A stretch of 64,000 nt of DNA. Source: Dimorphilus gyrociliatus (lineage: Eukaryota; Annelida; Polychaeta; Dinophilidae). Positions within the stretch are counted from its first letter, which is position 1; each line of letters starts with the position of its first letter. Both the position numbers and the translations under genes were made by a program. Shown here piece after piece: positions 50,063 through 60,950 of the stretch. The notes under the pieces were generated by a model. That model saw only the letters and a list, made by a program, of their open reading frames with translations, was not told the origin of the DNA and searched no databases. Location: assembly GCA_904063045.1 (NCBI GenBank), contig CAJFCJ010000019.1, positions 982,570 through 1,046,569 of the forward strand. Direction: 5' to 3'.

Positions 50063-50881
50063 CTTTATACTGCAAATATATGTAATATCTTCTCGATTTC
50101 AGCTACTCATTCCAGTAAGAAACACGCTTACCAATGCTCTTGGGATACTTGGGATTATTGCGCGGCAGTAGCCGAATTGTGCTTATTGTTGTGGGGAATA
50201 AGATTGTGTATAGTTGTAAGGAAAGCTCCATCGGAATTTAACGAAAGTCGCTTTATCAGTTGGGCGATCTATAATGAAACCTTACTGTCTCTCTTCCTCA
50301 ATATTACCATGTTCTTCCTGCAAAGTATAGCTAATCCGGACTTATTGTACTTAGTCTTATTTATACATACGCAATTGACAACTACAGTCTTACTTGGTTT
50401 CCTTTTTGGAAGTAAAGCTTATCTTGTTTATAAATATCGAGGCAAATCAGAACAAGCTGCTACAACCATTAATCGAGGATCAAAGTATGTCGCCGCACCA
50501 AAATCAAACTATAGCGTTCAAATGACGTCAGTTGCAACTTCGGGTAACGTGTCAAATATGACGGGAACGGCCGAAGGGGAAATGCAGGAAGAGGATATAC
50601 AATGCACACCTAGGTCACCTGAGAGCGTTTTACAAACTTCAATGAGTGGCGGAGGTGGAAACGGGGGGACGTTGGCGAAAGACATAGAAGAAGAGTTCAA
50701 GAGACTCTACACTCAATTAGAGACACTAAAGCAAAAGAATATGAAGTTGGGAAATCCACACTTGTCTGTTAAATTGTCTGCAATGACGGAAGCAGCCTGC
50801 AGTTGTCCTCCCAGTCCATCGGAAAATGGGAGGAAAGTTATAATCAGCTTAGATAAAATTGAAGAAAGCACTCATTTGTGA
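45848..50881 (+). CDS. GPR158/GPR179-like class C receptor
   Basis: Seven exons: 45848-46520, 47547-47736, 48346-48466, 48610-48954, 49100-49168, 49523-49778, 50103-50881; 810 aa. Human GPR158 is a metabotropic glycine receptor that scaffolds RGS7-Gbeta5. Seen here: a signal peptide (about residues 11-38), an extracellular region with several N-glycosylation sequons in exon 1, a Y-x-D-C-G-G-G-D-I-W-M stretch of the Cache-like region in exon 2, an EGF-like Cys module in exon 4, and seven hydrophobic spans from about residue 411. After the last helix comes the conserved E-E-F-K-R-L-Y-x-Q-L-E coiled coil ending N-P-H-L, a family hallmark. The tail is much shorter than in human GPR158 (about 1,215 aa) and I see none of its repeated V-C-P-W-E motifs. 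It may serve both paralogues' ancestral role; ligand unknown. A second in-frame Met at residue 11 fits the signal peptide better. Confidence 0.93.
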
Positions 50882-51797
50882 TTTTCTTTACAGATATATA
50901 TATATATCTAGTAGTATCATAACTTCAAATATAAAAACAATGCGTATGCAGTGAGTATATATTTTATTTTATGTACAAAACTTTGTATGTTATTGTCGAA
51001 TTACAATTATTGTTATTATTATTATTATTATTATGGTTATTATTATTACTTAAAAGTATTGTTTTATAATGCCAAATAACGTTTAATATTGCCTAATATA
51101 ATTTTCATGAGCAGATCGTACATGCTGAAAAAAAAGGAAAAGTTGCGTAATTTATGCGTGTCGAAAGTGTTAAAGTTGTTTTAAAACGAAAAGAAAATAA
51201 TAAAATTGATAAAGTTTTGTCTATATTGTCTACTTTATAGAAAATAATAACATTATATATGTATACATTTCAGAAACAAACAAATAAAACACAACATACA
51301 AACATACATAGAGTAATTGAATTTTGTTTTCTTTCCCTTTACAAACTTATGCAACAAAGTTAAAAGAAAGAAAGAAAAAAAGAAGAAGATATAGAGATAG
51401 AGAGAGAGAAAGAAAGATAGATAGAAAAAAGGAATGAAGAATTGACTTAAAAAAACATGAAAAAAAAAATAAGAGAAGGATATTTAGATATAGATTTATT
51501 TTGTTGTTTTTTTTTTTTATTGTAGAATATTTCTTATTAAAAATCTATATACGACAAGCTTAATTTCGATCGTTATGTTGCTTCGTCCTCAATTTACGCA
51601 TTCTCTTATTAGTAGAAAAATTGCAATCAAATATTTTTATTATCCTCCGTTTCTTTGCTTTTTAGTAGTTTTGTTGGTTGTTTTTTATTGTCCATTCTAT
51701 ACTATTATGTGTTTATAAACTACTTCTTTTTCCTTCTTTTTCTCTTCTCCCATACGTATACAGCATATATATATATGTTACAATCCTTCTCTCCCTC

Positions 51798-51800
<3 letters not shown>

Positions 51801-51831
<31 letters not shown>
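51801..51831. repeat. (CT)n microsatellite
   Basis: 31 bp of uninterrupted CT repeats followed by C/A-rich DNA. Confidence 0.95.
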
Positions 51832-51833
<2 letters not shown>

Positions 51834-52734
51834 ACTACCACCCACCACCCCTCTCTATCTCTCCACTCTCTTTAGAACTTCAATATCCTATTCATTTCTT
51901 TGAGATAAGCCTACCACATTTACCCTTAAGTGATATCGACTCTAACTGACTCTTTTCACTTTTCTACGTCCCATTCCCGTTTACAACCACCAACCGTCTA
52001 CAACCGAGTTTTTACTCGATAATTTATTTTTATATCAACCTTTCTCTCGAAAAGAAACAGGCGGATTTGTTTAGACAAAAGTAGCCGTACCGGACTGACG
52101 CCGTTAACCTTACCATATTGCTGCTGTCTGACGGATAAACGCGCGCCCGCCTGTATAGGCCTGTAAAGACCGCAACGGTGGGCCTATAATTTGCTGTGTA
52201 CTCGCCACTTAGGTGAGTCTCAAACGTGATTAATGCGCTTTCAATGAAAAACCCTTCTTAACCACCGTCTAGTTTGCCTTGTTCGAAACAGACGGCGCGA
52301 GAGTGGGGAAAAAAAATCAATGTCCTTTTCTCCGGATTCACTCTCATCCCAACAAAAAAAGAGAACGAAAAAAAATTTGATTGACAAAGCTCGACATCCG
52401 AAGAGGAGAGGAATAAGCACGTTTCTACAATTTGTAATTACAAATCTATATTATTCTTGTTAAGATGATCCCTCGTCAGTGAATTTGTTTAAGGTTCGAA
52501 AGATTTAGGGGAAGCAGGTGGTTGAAGTTTGTAGGAAATTTTTTTATTTTCCTTTTTAGACCAGCATCTGCTTCCCACTAGTATCCTAATAGATTTCTAA
52601 GTGGCTTTTAATTAGTGGAAAATTATCATGGCACGTTTCTCTCAACGGTGCGTGTAAAGCCAAAACGTACACACACAATTCGCACAACATCAATCATTTC
52701 AGCCAATGCTGAAAGATTAGCAAACGCCACGATT

Positions 52735-52826
52735 TTATATAATATATCTATATATATTTGTATTTAAATATATATAGATGTGCTCTATATATGCTGTATA
52801 TACATGATGTATAGATAGACAGTATA

Positions 52827-52859
<33 letters not shown>

Positions 52860-52870
52860 ACATGTATTAG
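52735..52870. repeat. (AT)n-rich block
   Basis: Mostly TATATA units with interruptions, including an uninterrupted run at about 52822-52845. Confidence 0.85.
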
Positions 52871-53684
52871 TATATTTAAATATAGGAACATAGTTATATT
52901 TAACTCGGAGTATACGTTATATCAGATGAATATTTTGGGAAAATAAACTGTAGATGTAAAGGCTATATTGTTCCTATTTATTTATATTTCAAACAACTTG
53001 ATGTACTATTGAATAGCACATTACCGTGATGTTTATCGTAACTTGTCCCATTAATAGTTTTATGGACATTAATCTATAAACTATACATGCTAAATATATA
53101 GATACGTATATATCATATTTGGGGTCTCAAACCACAAAACTTATTTGTAAAGATAGGAAAACGCCCTATAGATATATGTTTGAAATAATTGTTGTAGCAG
53201 CTAGAGACTCACCCCTACTAAAGAAAATGAGCTTTCTGCTTTAGCATAATACAAAACGCTCGAGGACCTAAGTTATAATATCGAAAGCGAGCTCTGTAAT
53301 CTATATACACAAACACACGTCTAGTAATATATACTCCTTAATATATAAAACTATATTTTTATACCTATCGCCCATACAAATAAACATTGGAAAGAGAGTG
53401 AAAGTAAGAGGAAAGGAGAGGCAAGAGAGAGAGAGAGAGACAGAGAGAGAGAGACAGAAGAGAAACTTTCTATCTGCATAGCACGAGGATAATGTGATAT
53501 GAAATGTATTATATTTACGGTATATTACCTATTATTGTTTTAAAATAAGAATAGGAATATTCACATCTAGCGCTATTCTGATTTCCCAGTTTTCTTTTGA
53601 TATTATATTCAAATAATGACGTATATAAAATATTCAAACGTTATATAAATATTCTTAAAGATTTCGATTAGTCATTTTACATTT

Positions 53685-54661
53685 ATGAATTACATTAAAC
53701 TGTTAGGAGATCGTATAAACAAGCTTGAGGAGAGATTAGTTAAAGCTCGGTCCGAATTTGATCAGCTAAATAGAATTTCCATTCAAAATTCGTACGTCGA
53801 TGAATTCCTTCGCTCGATTAGACAATATAAATATATATATATATATATATATACATATAATTATTAATAAAAATACGGTTATAAAATACTTATAAAGATA
53901 ATAAAAGTCTGGTATAGGACGACAACGACGGCGGGGGCGACCACCAAAGTTGTAAACTGAAAAATTCGCTCCACAAGTGAATAATTCGTTATTTTTTTTT
54001 CTTCTTCATGCAACAGGTCGTCGAAGCATGTGAGAAAACAGACAAATTATTGCAGGATACTTGGAGAAATCGCTTTTCAGTTAGATAGACGAATTCTAGA
54101 TCACGTTCTGCGCGGTGGATGTAAAGAAAACGAAAAGCTTCGCTTCTACGGTCAAAACCATTTTTGCCCTTTTCTATAGACGCTCCGTTAAATGCAGCGG
54201 AAAAAAAAACACCATTTATATAACAGCGAATTCTGTTTATATTCATTAGTCTCAAATTGACTTACTGTCCGTAAATCTCCTAAACAGGTTACACAGTCTG
54301 CAATATTTACGATCGAATCCTTCACCTTACTCAATCACAAAATGATAAGGGAAAAGACTGTATTGTTGATAACGCTAAACGTGAAAAACTAATGAGCCGT
54401 TGGCACAATGTTAAGTACAAACTAAGTTCGTTAGGTTTCATCGTTGACAAACACTCGGATTTGTGTATAGATCTCATCAACGCATTCGGCCTTTTACGTA
54501 TTTCCGATGAGAAACTTTATCGTCATTTTGACAATCCTCGTTGTCTACGCCATCTAGTATGCAAGATTTCGCCGAAAGCTCAAAGAAATGATGTTCTGAT
54601 TTTGCTTGATTGTTTAGAGGCGTTAGCCAGAATTGATGGCAGACCTTTGCTATTATGGTAA
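53685..54661 (+). CDS. Speriolin-domain protein, SPATC1/SPATC1L-like (204 aa)
   Basis: Three exons, 53685-53791, 54017-54150 and 54288-54661, join to 205 codons with stop. Exon 1 encodes a short coiled coil (about residues 1-36). Exons 2 and 3 encode the speriolin C-terminal domain: G-E-I-A-F-Q-L-D-R-R-I-L, then R-F-Y-G-Y-T-V-x-N-I, then L-S-S-L-G-F, and the family terminus D-G-R-P-L-L-L-W. Speriolin and SPATC1L are centrosome/sperm-neck-associated proteins in mammals; the general function is unclear. The protein is shorter than human SPATC1L (340 aa), keeping the C-terminal domain and a minimal coiled coil. Exon 2 is read in a different frame from the longest local ORF, so simple ORF calling misses it. 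An (AT)n run (about 53826-53852) lies in intron 1. Confidence 0.85.
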
Positions 54662-54776
54662 ATGTTACATAGATAATGGAGGCACGATATAATATCTTTA
54701 ATATAAATTTTTATACGTCAACTTTTTAATAAATGTGGAAAAAGCGTCACTATAAAAACATCTAAAGTCGTTTAAT

Positions 54777-55450
54777 TCATTTTTGTTGTACTAAAGGATT
54801 CCGTAATACGAGTATAACAGAATCTCCGCGAAGAAATAATTTAGAAATATATCGATCCTTGTTTACTGGTTTAGCCTTCTTTTTTCCTTTACCGGTTCGC
54901 GGAGTTTCCGTCCACATCTCCTTAACGCTTTCTAATACCATGTTGCAGTGTCTATCGAAGGCCTTCACACGACCCAAGAGTTTTCTGTTGTTGCGGCAGT
55001 TAATTAGTACTTGCGTATTATTCTTGACGGATTGAGTGAGGACTGATAGAGGGCCTGTATTAAACTCTTCTTGCTCCCTTTGCTGGAGTTCCTCCTGGGT
55101 CATTTCACTCTTCGGTTTATTTAATAGAGAACTGAATGGAATAACAAATAGTTAATTTCTTTTTGGGGATTGTACACTTCGTATCTGTCTTTCACGCTCT
55201 AATTTGGCAACGTCAAACTAGTCAAAAGCATATTCACTTTAAGTTGGATTTATGAAAATAACAAGATAACTTTATCTCAATTTTGTATCGATCCAACTAG
55301 AACGACCTAATCGCTCCACCTGAGCGTTTACCCCCAATCGGTAATATTTCATTTCCTCCGCCACCTTTCACCCTAAAAGTCTAATAGGGTCTCAGATAAC
55401 GCTTACTTATTTTAGACTTTATCATCTAAAAGAATGGTAACTTACGTCAT
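54777..55450 (-). CDS. SNRPD2: Small nuclear ribonucleoprotein Sm D2
   Basis: Two exons on the minus strand. The coding part of exon 1 is only five bases (ATGAC, 55446-55450), joined to 54777-55131, giving 119 aa (human 118). SmD2 is a core ring protein of U1, U2, U4 and U5 snRNPs. Nearly every position of the Sm fold matches the family: Q-V-L-I-N-C-R-N-N (Sm1), [15 protein letters not shown] and the Sm2 strand L-F-L-R-G-D-S-V-I. The spliced start [11 protein letters not shown] aligns with the known N-terminus, which supports the tiny exon; an alternative start at the M-T-Q-E-E Met (55103) gives a 108-aa form. Its 3' end faces the speriolin gene 115 bp away. Confidence 0.96.
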
Positions 55451-56487
55451 TTTCCTAGTTAAATCAATTAAATTTGCCCTGTGTTTAATTTTCCGGCAGG
55501 AAACGGAAGTGAATTTTATCACGTGACAACTTTAACATGGTTCCAAACAATCATTAAAACCTTTTGAATTGTTTTTATATATTTTTTATATATTTTTTTA
55601 AACTTACAATAATCGACTAATCAAAAAGAATAAAAGATAATTCTAACAATAATACTTAAAATGCATAAATAATGCGTTTTCTTAGAAGTAAACCCCTATA
55701 GATACTTTTTTCCATTTTTACGGATCTCATAATCCTCTTGAGATTAAAGCAATGAACAAGTTGGACATTCTATAAAATGAAGCGGTAGAAATCCCGTTTT
55801 CTAGTAATAAAGTAGGCAATTACAGCCAAAGGCCATTCTTTTATTTATTGCTAATCTCAATAGAAGCTAATAAATAAAGAAAATAAAGACTATGTATGAA
55901 AGTTTCCTTAGATGTAGCAAAAGAAAAAGAAGAAGGGAAAGAAGAAAAATGGGCCTCTCAGATAGTAGAGTAATGTAAGAATAATAAGATTAATAATTAG
56001 TCACTCTCACGTACACTGCGTCATTTTTTATTTAGTTGAAGCAACTTTCTTTCACGTATTCAGAAAATTAAATACTTTATACAGAGCTTTTAGAAGTTCT
56101 TTATTCTTTACATTAGACTCCATTACTAATTTAATAATGAAAGTAAATAGCAATAAGGTTTGTAGTCTCTCTTGTAGCGACTTACATGATTACAGTTGTA
56201 TATTAGAATATGGATTTACGGATCTGTCGAAGTCTTCTGCAAACCTCAGCTTTGAAGTCAACAGCGGTCCCATTCCACCATATTCATTTTCATTTTCATT
56301 TTTTTTTCTTTTCCTTTTCTCTTCTTTAGGTAGGAAATTATTCAAAGAACGTTATGCATGGAATTCTTGATGAAAGTGGATTTCTGTCATTTTTTTAAGA
56401 TCCCTCTCTCTCTCTGCGCGAAACGTAAAAAAAATCGAATTCAAAAAAATAAAAGAAAAAGAGTGACGAGAGGTTTTAGAAGAAAAT
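55451..56487. other. Intergenic / possible 5' part of the next gene
   Basis: AT-rich. A 77-codon ORF at 56137-56370 begins with plausible coding wording and ends in poly-Phe from a pyrimidine tract followed by CTTTAG, so it may include a real first exon and an acceptor at about 56330; I could not join it to the following ORF in frame. Confidence 0.35.
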
Positions 56488-57693
56488 ATGAAGTTACTTG
56501 ATAAAATATTCGATTTCCTTGCCATTAACAAAGCCAATAGTCAGTTATCGTTATGGCAGAGTAAGCTAGAGGGTCGGGCGTCTGAAGGACGCTTAGCCAG
56601 TTCATTGGGGGGTTCGTTGGTTGGTTGGTCAACTGTAGGAGGGGAGGAATTAGTTATACAAAACTTTGAGAAGGCTTTATCCGATGCTTACGATTTATTG
56701 CAAGAGAAAAACTATTTTGCAGTATATAGTTATTTAAATGGCGATGACGCAGAAGAAGAAGAAAAAGGAAAGATTTCGGAGATTAGCGATGAACAATCGA
56801 TCTTCGGTCTATCATCTAAGAAGGCATTTACCGATAAGGAAGATCGCAATCAGAACAACGCATTCGACTTAAATTTACTGGAGGATAAAGAAAAATCTTT
56901 GAAAGAGGAAGATCGGGTTAATCGTTTAGAAGTCTACGATAGAAAGAACGATAGAATTTGTAATGCTGTATTGCACTCGAAGGGACAACAAAACAACTAC
57001 AATCGCCTTAAAAGCCATGAAAGTCTAGCCAATTGTTCTTATCAACAGCGTAGAATATTCAATGAACTTTCTGAAGTATCGGCAAACCTTAATTATGCGC
57101 ATCAAACCGGAACTACACTTAGTTATAACACGAATAATTCCCGAATAATTGAAGGAAACAGCAAGAAAGTTAGCACAGTAGATAAAAATAGCTCTGAACC
57201 CAAAACTAAAGCGAATGTTAAAGGAAACTCTAGTATTCTGTTGAATAGATCGCAGATCGTCCCTGACGAAAAGCTAACTAAATTAAATGATAAAGTGGAT
57301 GATGAATGGCAGAAGTCGTTTATTTTTAACAAAACTACGAAAAGACATAATTTATTCGATGAGAAATTTTTCAAAAAAACAGAAGAGAGAAGAGAATTGA
57401 GCGGTAAGGAAGGTCTAGACTGGTATGACGGATTTATAGACGAGGAACGTAGGTTACAAATAAATAGATTAGAAAAGACTCGCAGCCGTAGGGAAAGAGA
57501 GACAAGAAGAGTCCAAACTAGGTTGGAGGAAGCGGTTGAGAAGTTATACGCTTTTTATTACAAGAAGCACCCTTTTAATTGTACGTCTGTTTTATATTAT
57601 ATACGAAATTTTCGCCCAACCAAGCAGAAAAGACCGTTTTCACCCAAGAATCACAACGTGGAGAGGCAACTAAAAGTCTTGCCAGGGGCGTGA
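56488..57693 (+). CDS. Orphan ORF, 401 aa, charged, unknown function
   Basis: One open frame of 402 codons starting at ATG 56488. The first ~95 residues look like a folded, mainly helical segment with Trp, Leu and Gly. The middle (about 95-300) is polar and Asn/Ser/Lys-rich. Residues about 320-355 form a strongly charged Arg/Glu helix, probably a coiled coil. The last ~35 residues, after a possible donor near 57585, could be intron read-through. I recognise no family. It lies 168 bp upstream of and in the same direction as the short iRhom, so it might be a lost or remodelled N-terminal part of that gene, but I see no similarity to the conserved iRhom cytoplasmic domain and no in-frame splice joining them. 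Confidence 0.6.
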   Translation: MKLLDKIFDFLAINKANSQLSLWQSKLEGRASEGRLASSLGGSLVGWSTVGGEELVIQNFEKALSDAYDLLQEKNYFAVYSYLNGDDAEEEEKGKISEISDEQSIFGLSSKKAFTDKEDRNQNNAFDLNLLEDKEKSLKEEDRVNRLEVYDRKNDRICNAVLHSKGQQNNYNRLKSHESLANCSYQQRRIFNELSEVSANLNYAHQTGTTLSYNTNNSRIIEGNSKKVSTVDKNSSEPKTKANVKGNSSILLNRSQIVPDEKLTKLNDKVDDEWQKSFIFNKTTKRHNLFDEKFFKKTEERRELSGKEGLDWYDGFIDEERRLQINRLEKTRSRRERETRRVQTRLEEAVEKLYAFYYKKHPFNCTSVLYYIRNFRPTKQKRPFSPKNHNVERQLKVLPGA

Positions 57694-57861
57694 TTCAGTT
57701 AAATATTCTCCCCCTTCCCCTTCGCTCCCGCCCCTCGACATCCCGACAAACAAATGAAAGAATCGATATATTATGGCAATATTATACATAAAGATAAAAT
57801 ATAAAAAACTATTTAATAAGGAAAGGGAGGATAGAGGGAGGCTGAATTGTAATTCTGGATC

Positions 57862-60599
57862 ATGCCCCAAATCTATTCCCATCGCCCATTAATAGATTAT
57901 TATCCATGGGTTACAACGATCCTACCGATTGTCCAAATTATCTTGTTTATATGCCAGATTTCGTTTCATGGCTTTGCACCGACTGGCTTGGAACCAATTC
58001 CGGCCGGCGTCCACCTGTCGAAAACGATCAACGGCTATGAGTCGTTTCAGTTAAGAAGGAGCACGAATATTTGGATAGGACCGCCGTTGAGTAGTTTATT
58101 AGTTTGGGGAGCGGTGTATGCGCCTTGTCTAAGACCATTGAGAAAGAATATTGCTAACTTAACTACGTATTTCGATAGTATGCACGAGAAATTAGGATGC
58201 TGCGAATCTAGGGATATGGCAGGAACAATGACAGAGAAGGAGTGCACTAGGGGGCATAGTAAATCGGTCTGGCACGATGGGTTGTTTTGTAGGTAAGATT
58301 AAAATTGTCAATTTTGTCTCGTGATTTTTGTATTTGCTTAGAGGTTTGCCTATTCCTGAACGTATTTATCTACATGATTATCTCTAAAAAATTTCCGTTA
58401 TTCTCTAATATATAAAAATTCGATAATCAATCGATAATCCACCTCGTAATAATTCCTTAAAATTTTCATTTTTTCCCCCTGTAGCATACCCATTTCCTCT
58501 CTCTCTCTCGTTATCTCTTTCTTTTCCGCACTCCATCATCAATAAAAGATTTTTAATATACAATTTAATTCATAAATTTGTTTTCACTCAAAAGCAAACG
58601 TTACCGTCTACCAACACCTATGATTAGGCATAATGTTAAACCCTGCTGTATTGGTTACTTGTAAGTTTCACATCCAATCATTAATCAACCGTTGTTCGTT
58701 TCCTAAATATTAATATTTCATAACAAAAAAATACCAAAAAAATGCATTAATTTAGAGGAGAATGTCGAATGATAACTAAGGAACATTGCATAAACTTAAA
58801 TGGTAGTTTTGTCGATGATAATAACGCTGAGCATTGTAGATATGTTGATTGCCTTGCTAGAGCTTGTTATGGAAAATATAAAGTATAATTAATTAAATAG
58901 TTTTATAGTATTTTCTCTTATAACAAATAGTAATTAAATGTTTTATATTTACATTTGTTTAGATTTCTTCCCAACCTCTTATTTCTCAACCTACATATAG
59001 GCAGTGGTGGAGGATATTTGTAGCTCCACTCATTCATCAAGGAATACTTCATCTAATCATGGTTATTTTTGTACAGGTAGCTAATTGATCTGGAAATTTT
59101 TTTCCATTCTCTACACTAAAGATCTTATATTGACTATTTATTAGACAATAATAGGAAGAACAATTGAAAGTATAGCCGGAAGCATTCGCCTAACCATTAT
59201 ATTCCTTTCCAGCAGTACTGTTGGATTAATGTTAGCTAGCGCCTTCGATCCATTTACGCCACAAGTAATTATAAACGTAGATAATAGTAATAATAATAAT
59301 AATAACAGTGATAATAGACGTGAAAGAAGGTAAAGAAAGTAGTCAATTTCATTATGAGAATTTTCTCGTTTCGGCAAAGTTACCCATAACTGATAAATAA
59401 AATAAATGTCTAGTAATCAGTATATCTCTTTCCCTTCCCAGAAGATAATTATATGTAATAAAGAAGGTACATAAATTTTCTTGTCTTCTTTGCCCCATTT
59501 ACAGGCGGGTTGTGATGGAGCAGCAGCTGGACTATTGGCCGTTGCTTTTGTAGAACTTTTTCAAGGTTGGAAGATGGTTAAACGGGCTTACAGTTCCTTA
59601 TTCAAATTATTAATAGTCCTTATGTTATATTTACTATCCGGTAAGATTATTAATATTTAATATCCCATACTCTTATCTTGAAAAGAAGCGTACTAAAAAT
59701 TTCCTTTTCTCTTAAAGGTACATTACCATTCCTTAATAATTTCCGACTTTTAGGTGGCTTCCTAACTGGTATTTTAACTGGTATGATAGTACTACCTTAT
59801 ATTACCTTTGGAAGGTGGCATATAATTTCAAAGAGGATTTACGTTTCTGCTTCGTTATTAATATTTATTCTTAATTTCCTTGCCGTTGCCTGGTTATTTT
59901 GGTAAGAAAATATATTCCATTTTTTTATCAATAAATAATATATAATATAAACTATTATACTATATAAATGCCACGAATAAGTTGTAACTTATGTTAGGCC
60001 ATTTTGAGAAAATAAGCATTATCATGTGATAAAGTCTCTTCCAACTCTCGCTCTCTTCTTTTCTGTTTAAAATATAGTTTTTATCTCTAGAATTCTTTTC
60101 CGCTATGTTGATTTTAATATGCGTGTAAGAATATATAGATATATATAGTATTTGAAGAAACGGCTGAGTTTCTCTTCATCCAAAAAGAGAGGGCCTTAGG
60201 AAAAGCTCGAGGCTTTCTCTTAATTCTTAATAAAAATGAAAACTTTTCACTTCGACTAATATAAGCTTTACATTTAAGTTTATTTATTCCCCGCTCACTT
60301 TCCCTCTTTCCTGTTTTTGCTTTGTTTTGCATCTTTTTTATTGTTTGTCAAAAGAAAAAAAAGAAAGAGGTTTTCGTAACTTTGTGTCTATGTCTAAATC
60401 TGTATTTGTATGCTTATGCATGTGTGTATGTGTGTGTGGTTCTTTCTGTCTACAAACCAATTACGTTCTCAATTTGCTATTTTGTCTTTTTTTTTTTAGC
60501 ACAGATTACGACATTAAAGAAAAGTGTGGGAAAGCCTGTCGGAATTTCACATGCATAAATTACACTCCGTCAACTTGTATAAATATATTAATTGATTGA
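57862..60599 (+). CDS. Inactive rhomboid (iRhom), short form
   Basis: Eight exons: 57862-58292, 58595-58660, 58756-58882, 58963-59076, 59145-59264, 59505-59640, 59718-59901, 60500-60599; 426 codons with stop. iRhoms are ER/Golgi pseudoproteases that escort ADAM17 and steer EGF-family signalling. Seen: S-H-R-P before the first membrane helix, the N-x-W-I-G-P loop motif, the Cys-rich luminal domain with C-C-I-G, the L1-loop W-W-R, the six-helix rhomboid core with F-V-E-L-F-Q-G-W, and Y-I-T-F-G. The catalytic Ser position of the rhomboid G-x-S-G motif is Asp (G-C-D-G), and the helix-6 His is Arg, so protease activity is excluded. Human iRhom2 has about 856 aa; here the long cytoplasmic half is absent. 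An in-frame stop at 57850-57852, with no AG between it and the ATG, argues that translation truly begins at 57862. Confidence 0.93.
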
Positions 60600-60908
60600 T
60601 AAATCCGTGTTCTATTATTGGACTTGTTTTTTCGTTTTCTTTTTTTAAATATACAATACCCAACTTAAAAATTTTACCTTTTCTATTAATAAATAAATAG
60701 AAATATAATAATATATAAAGAATACACAATATATATATATTTATACAGTATATATCTATATATTTATGTAAACAGTATATTTGCAGTATATTAATAGTAT
60801 TAACTTAAATACTGCAATTTTTTTTTTAAGCAAAGTTATTATATTTTCTTTTCCTTTCCCTTTCCCCACTTCTCTCTTTCTCTCTTTCTTTCTCTTTCTC
60901 TCTCTCTC

Positions 60909-60950
<42 letters not shown>

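Larger units (their letters stand above)
50882..53684. other. Intergenic, repeat-rich
   Basis: 3' flank of the receptor gene, then simple repeats: ATT repeats (about 51010-51050), GA-rich (about 51360-51430), (CT)n (51801-51831), (AT)n (about 52735-52870) and (AG)n (about 53420-53460). A GC-richer block at 51950-52300 contains an inverted repeat TATAGGCC/GGCCTATA (52154-52161 and 52181-52188) and no ORF. No gene seen. Confidence 0.55.

Noticed and set aside
50018-50102. N-terminal part of a 287-codon ORF starting in (TA)n
   Set aside because: This is intron read-through; the real exon begins at 50103 after the acceptor TTTCAG.
53989-54255. 88-codon minus-strand ORF
   Set aside because: Antisense of the speriolin exon 2 whose plus-strand product matches the family.
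54392-54661. 89-codon ORF taken as a gene by itself
   Set aside because: It is the end of the third exon of the speriolin-domain gene; the frame opens back to 54288.
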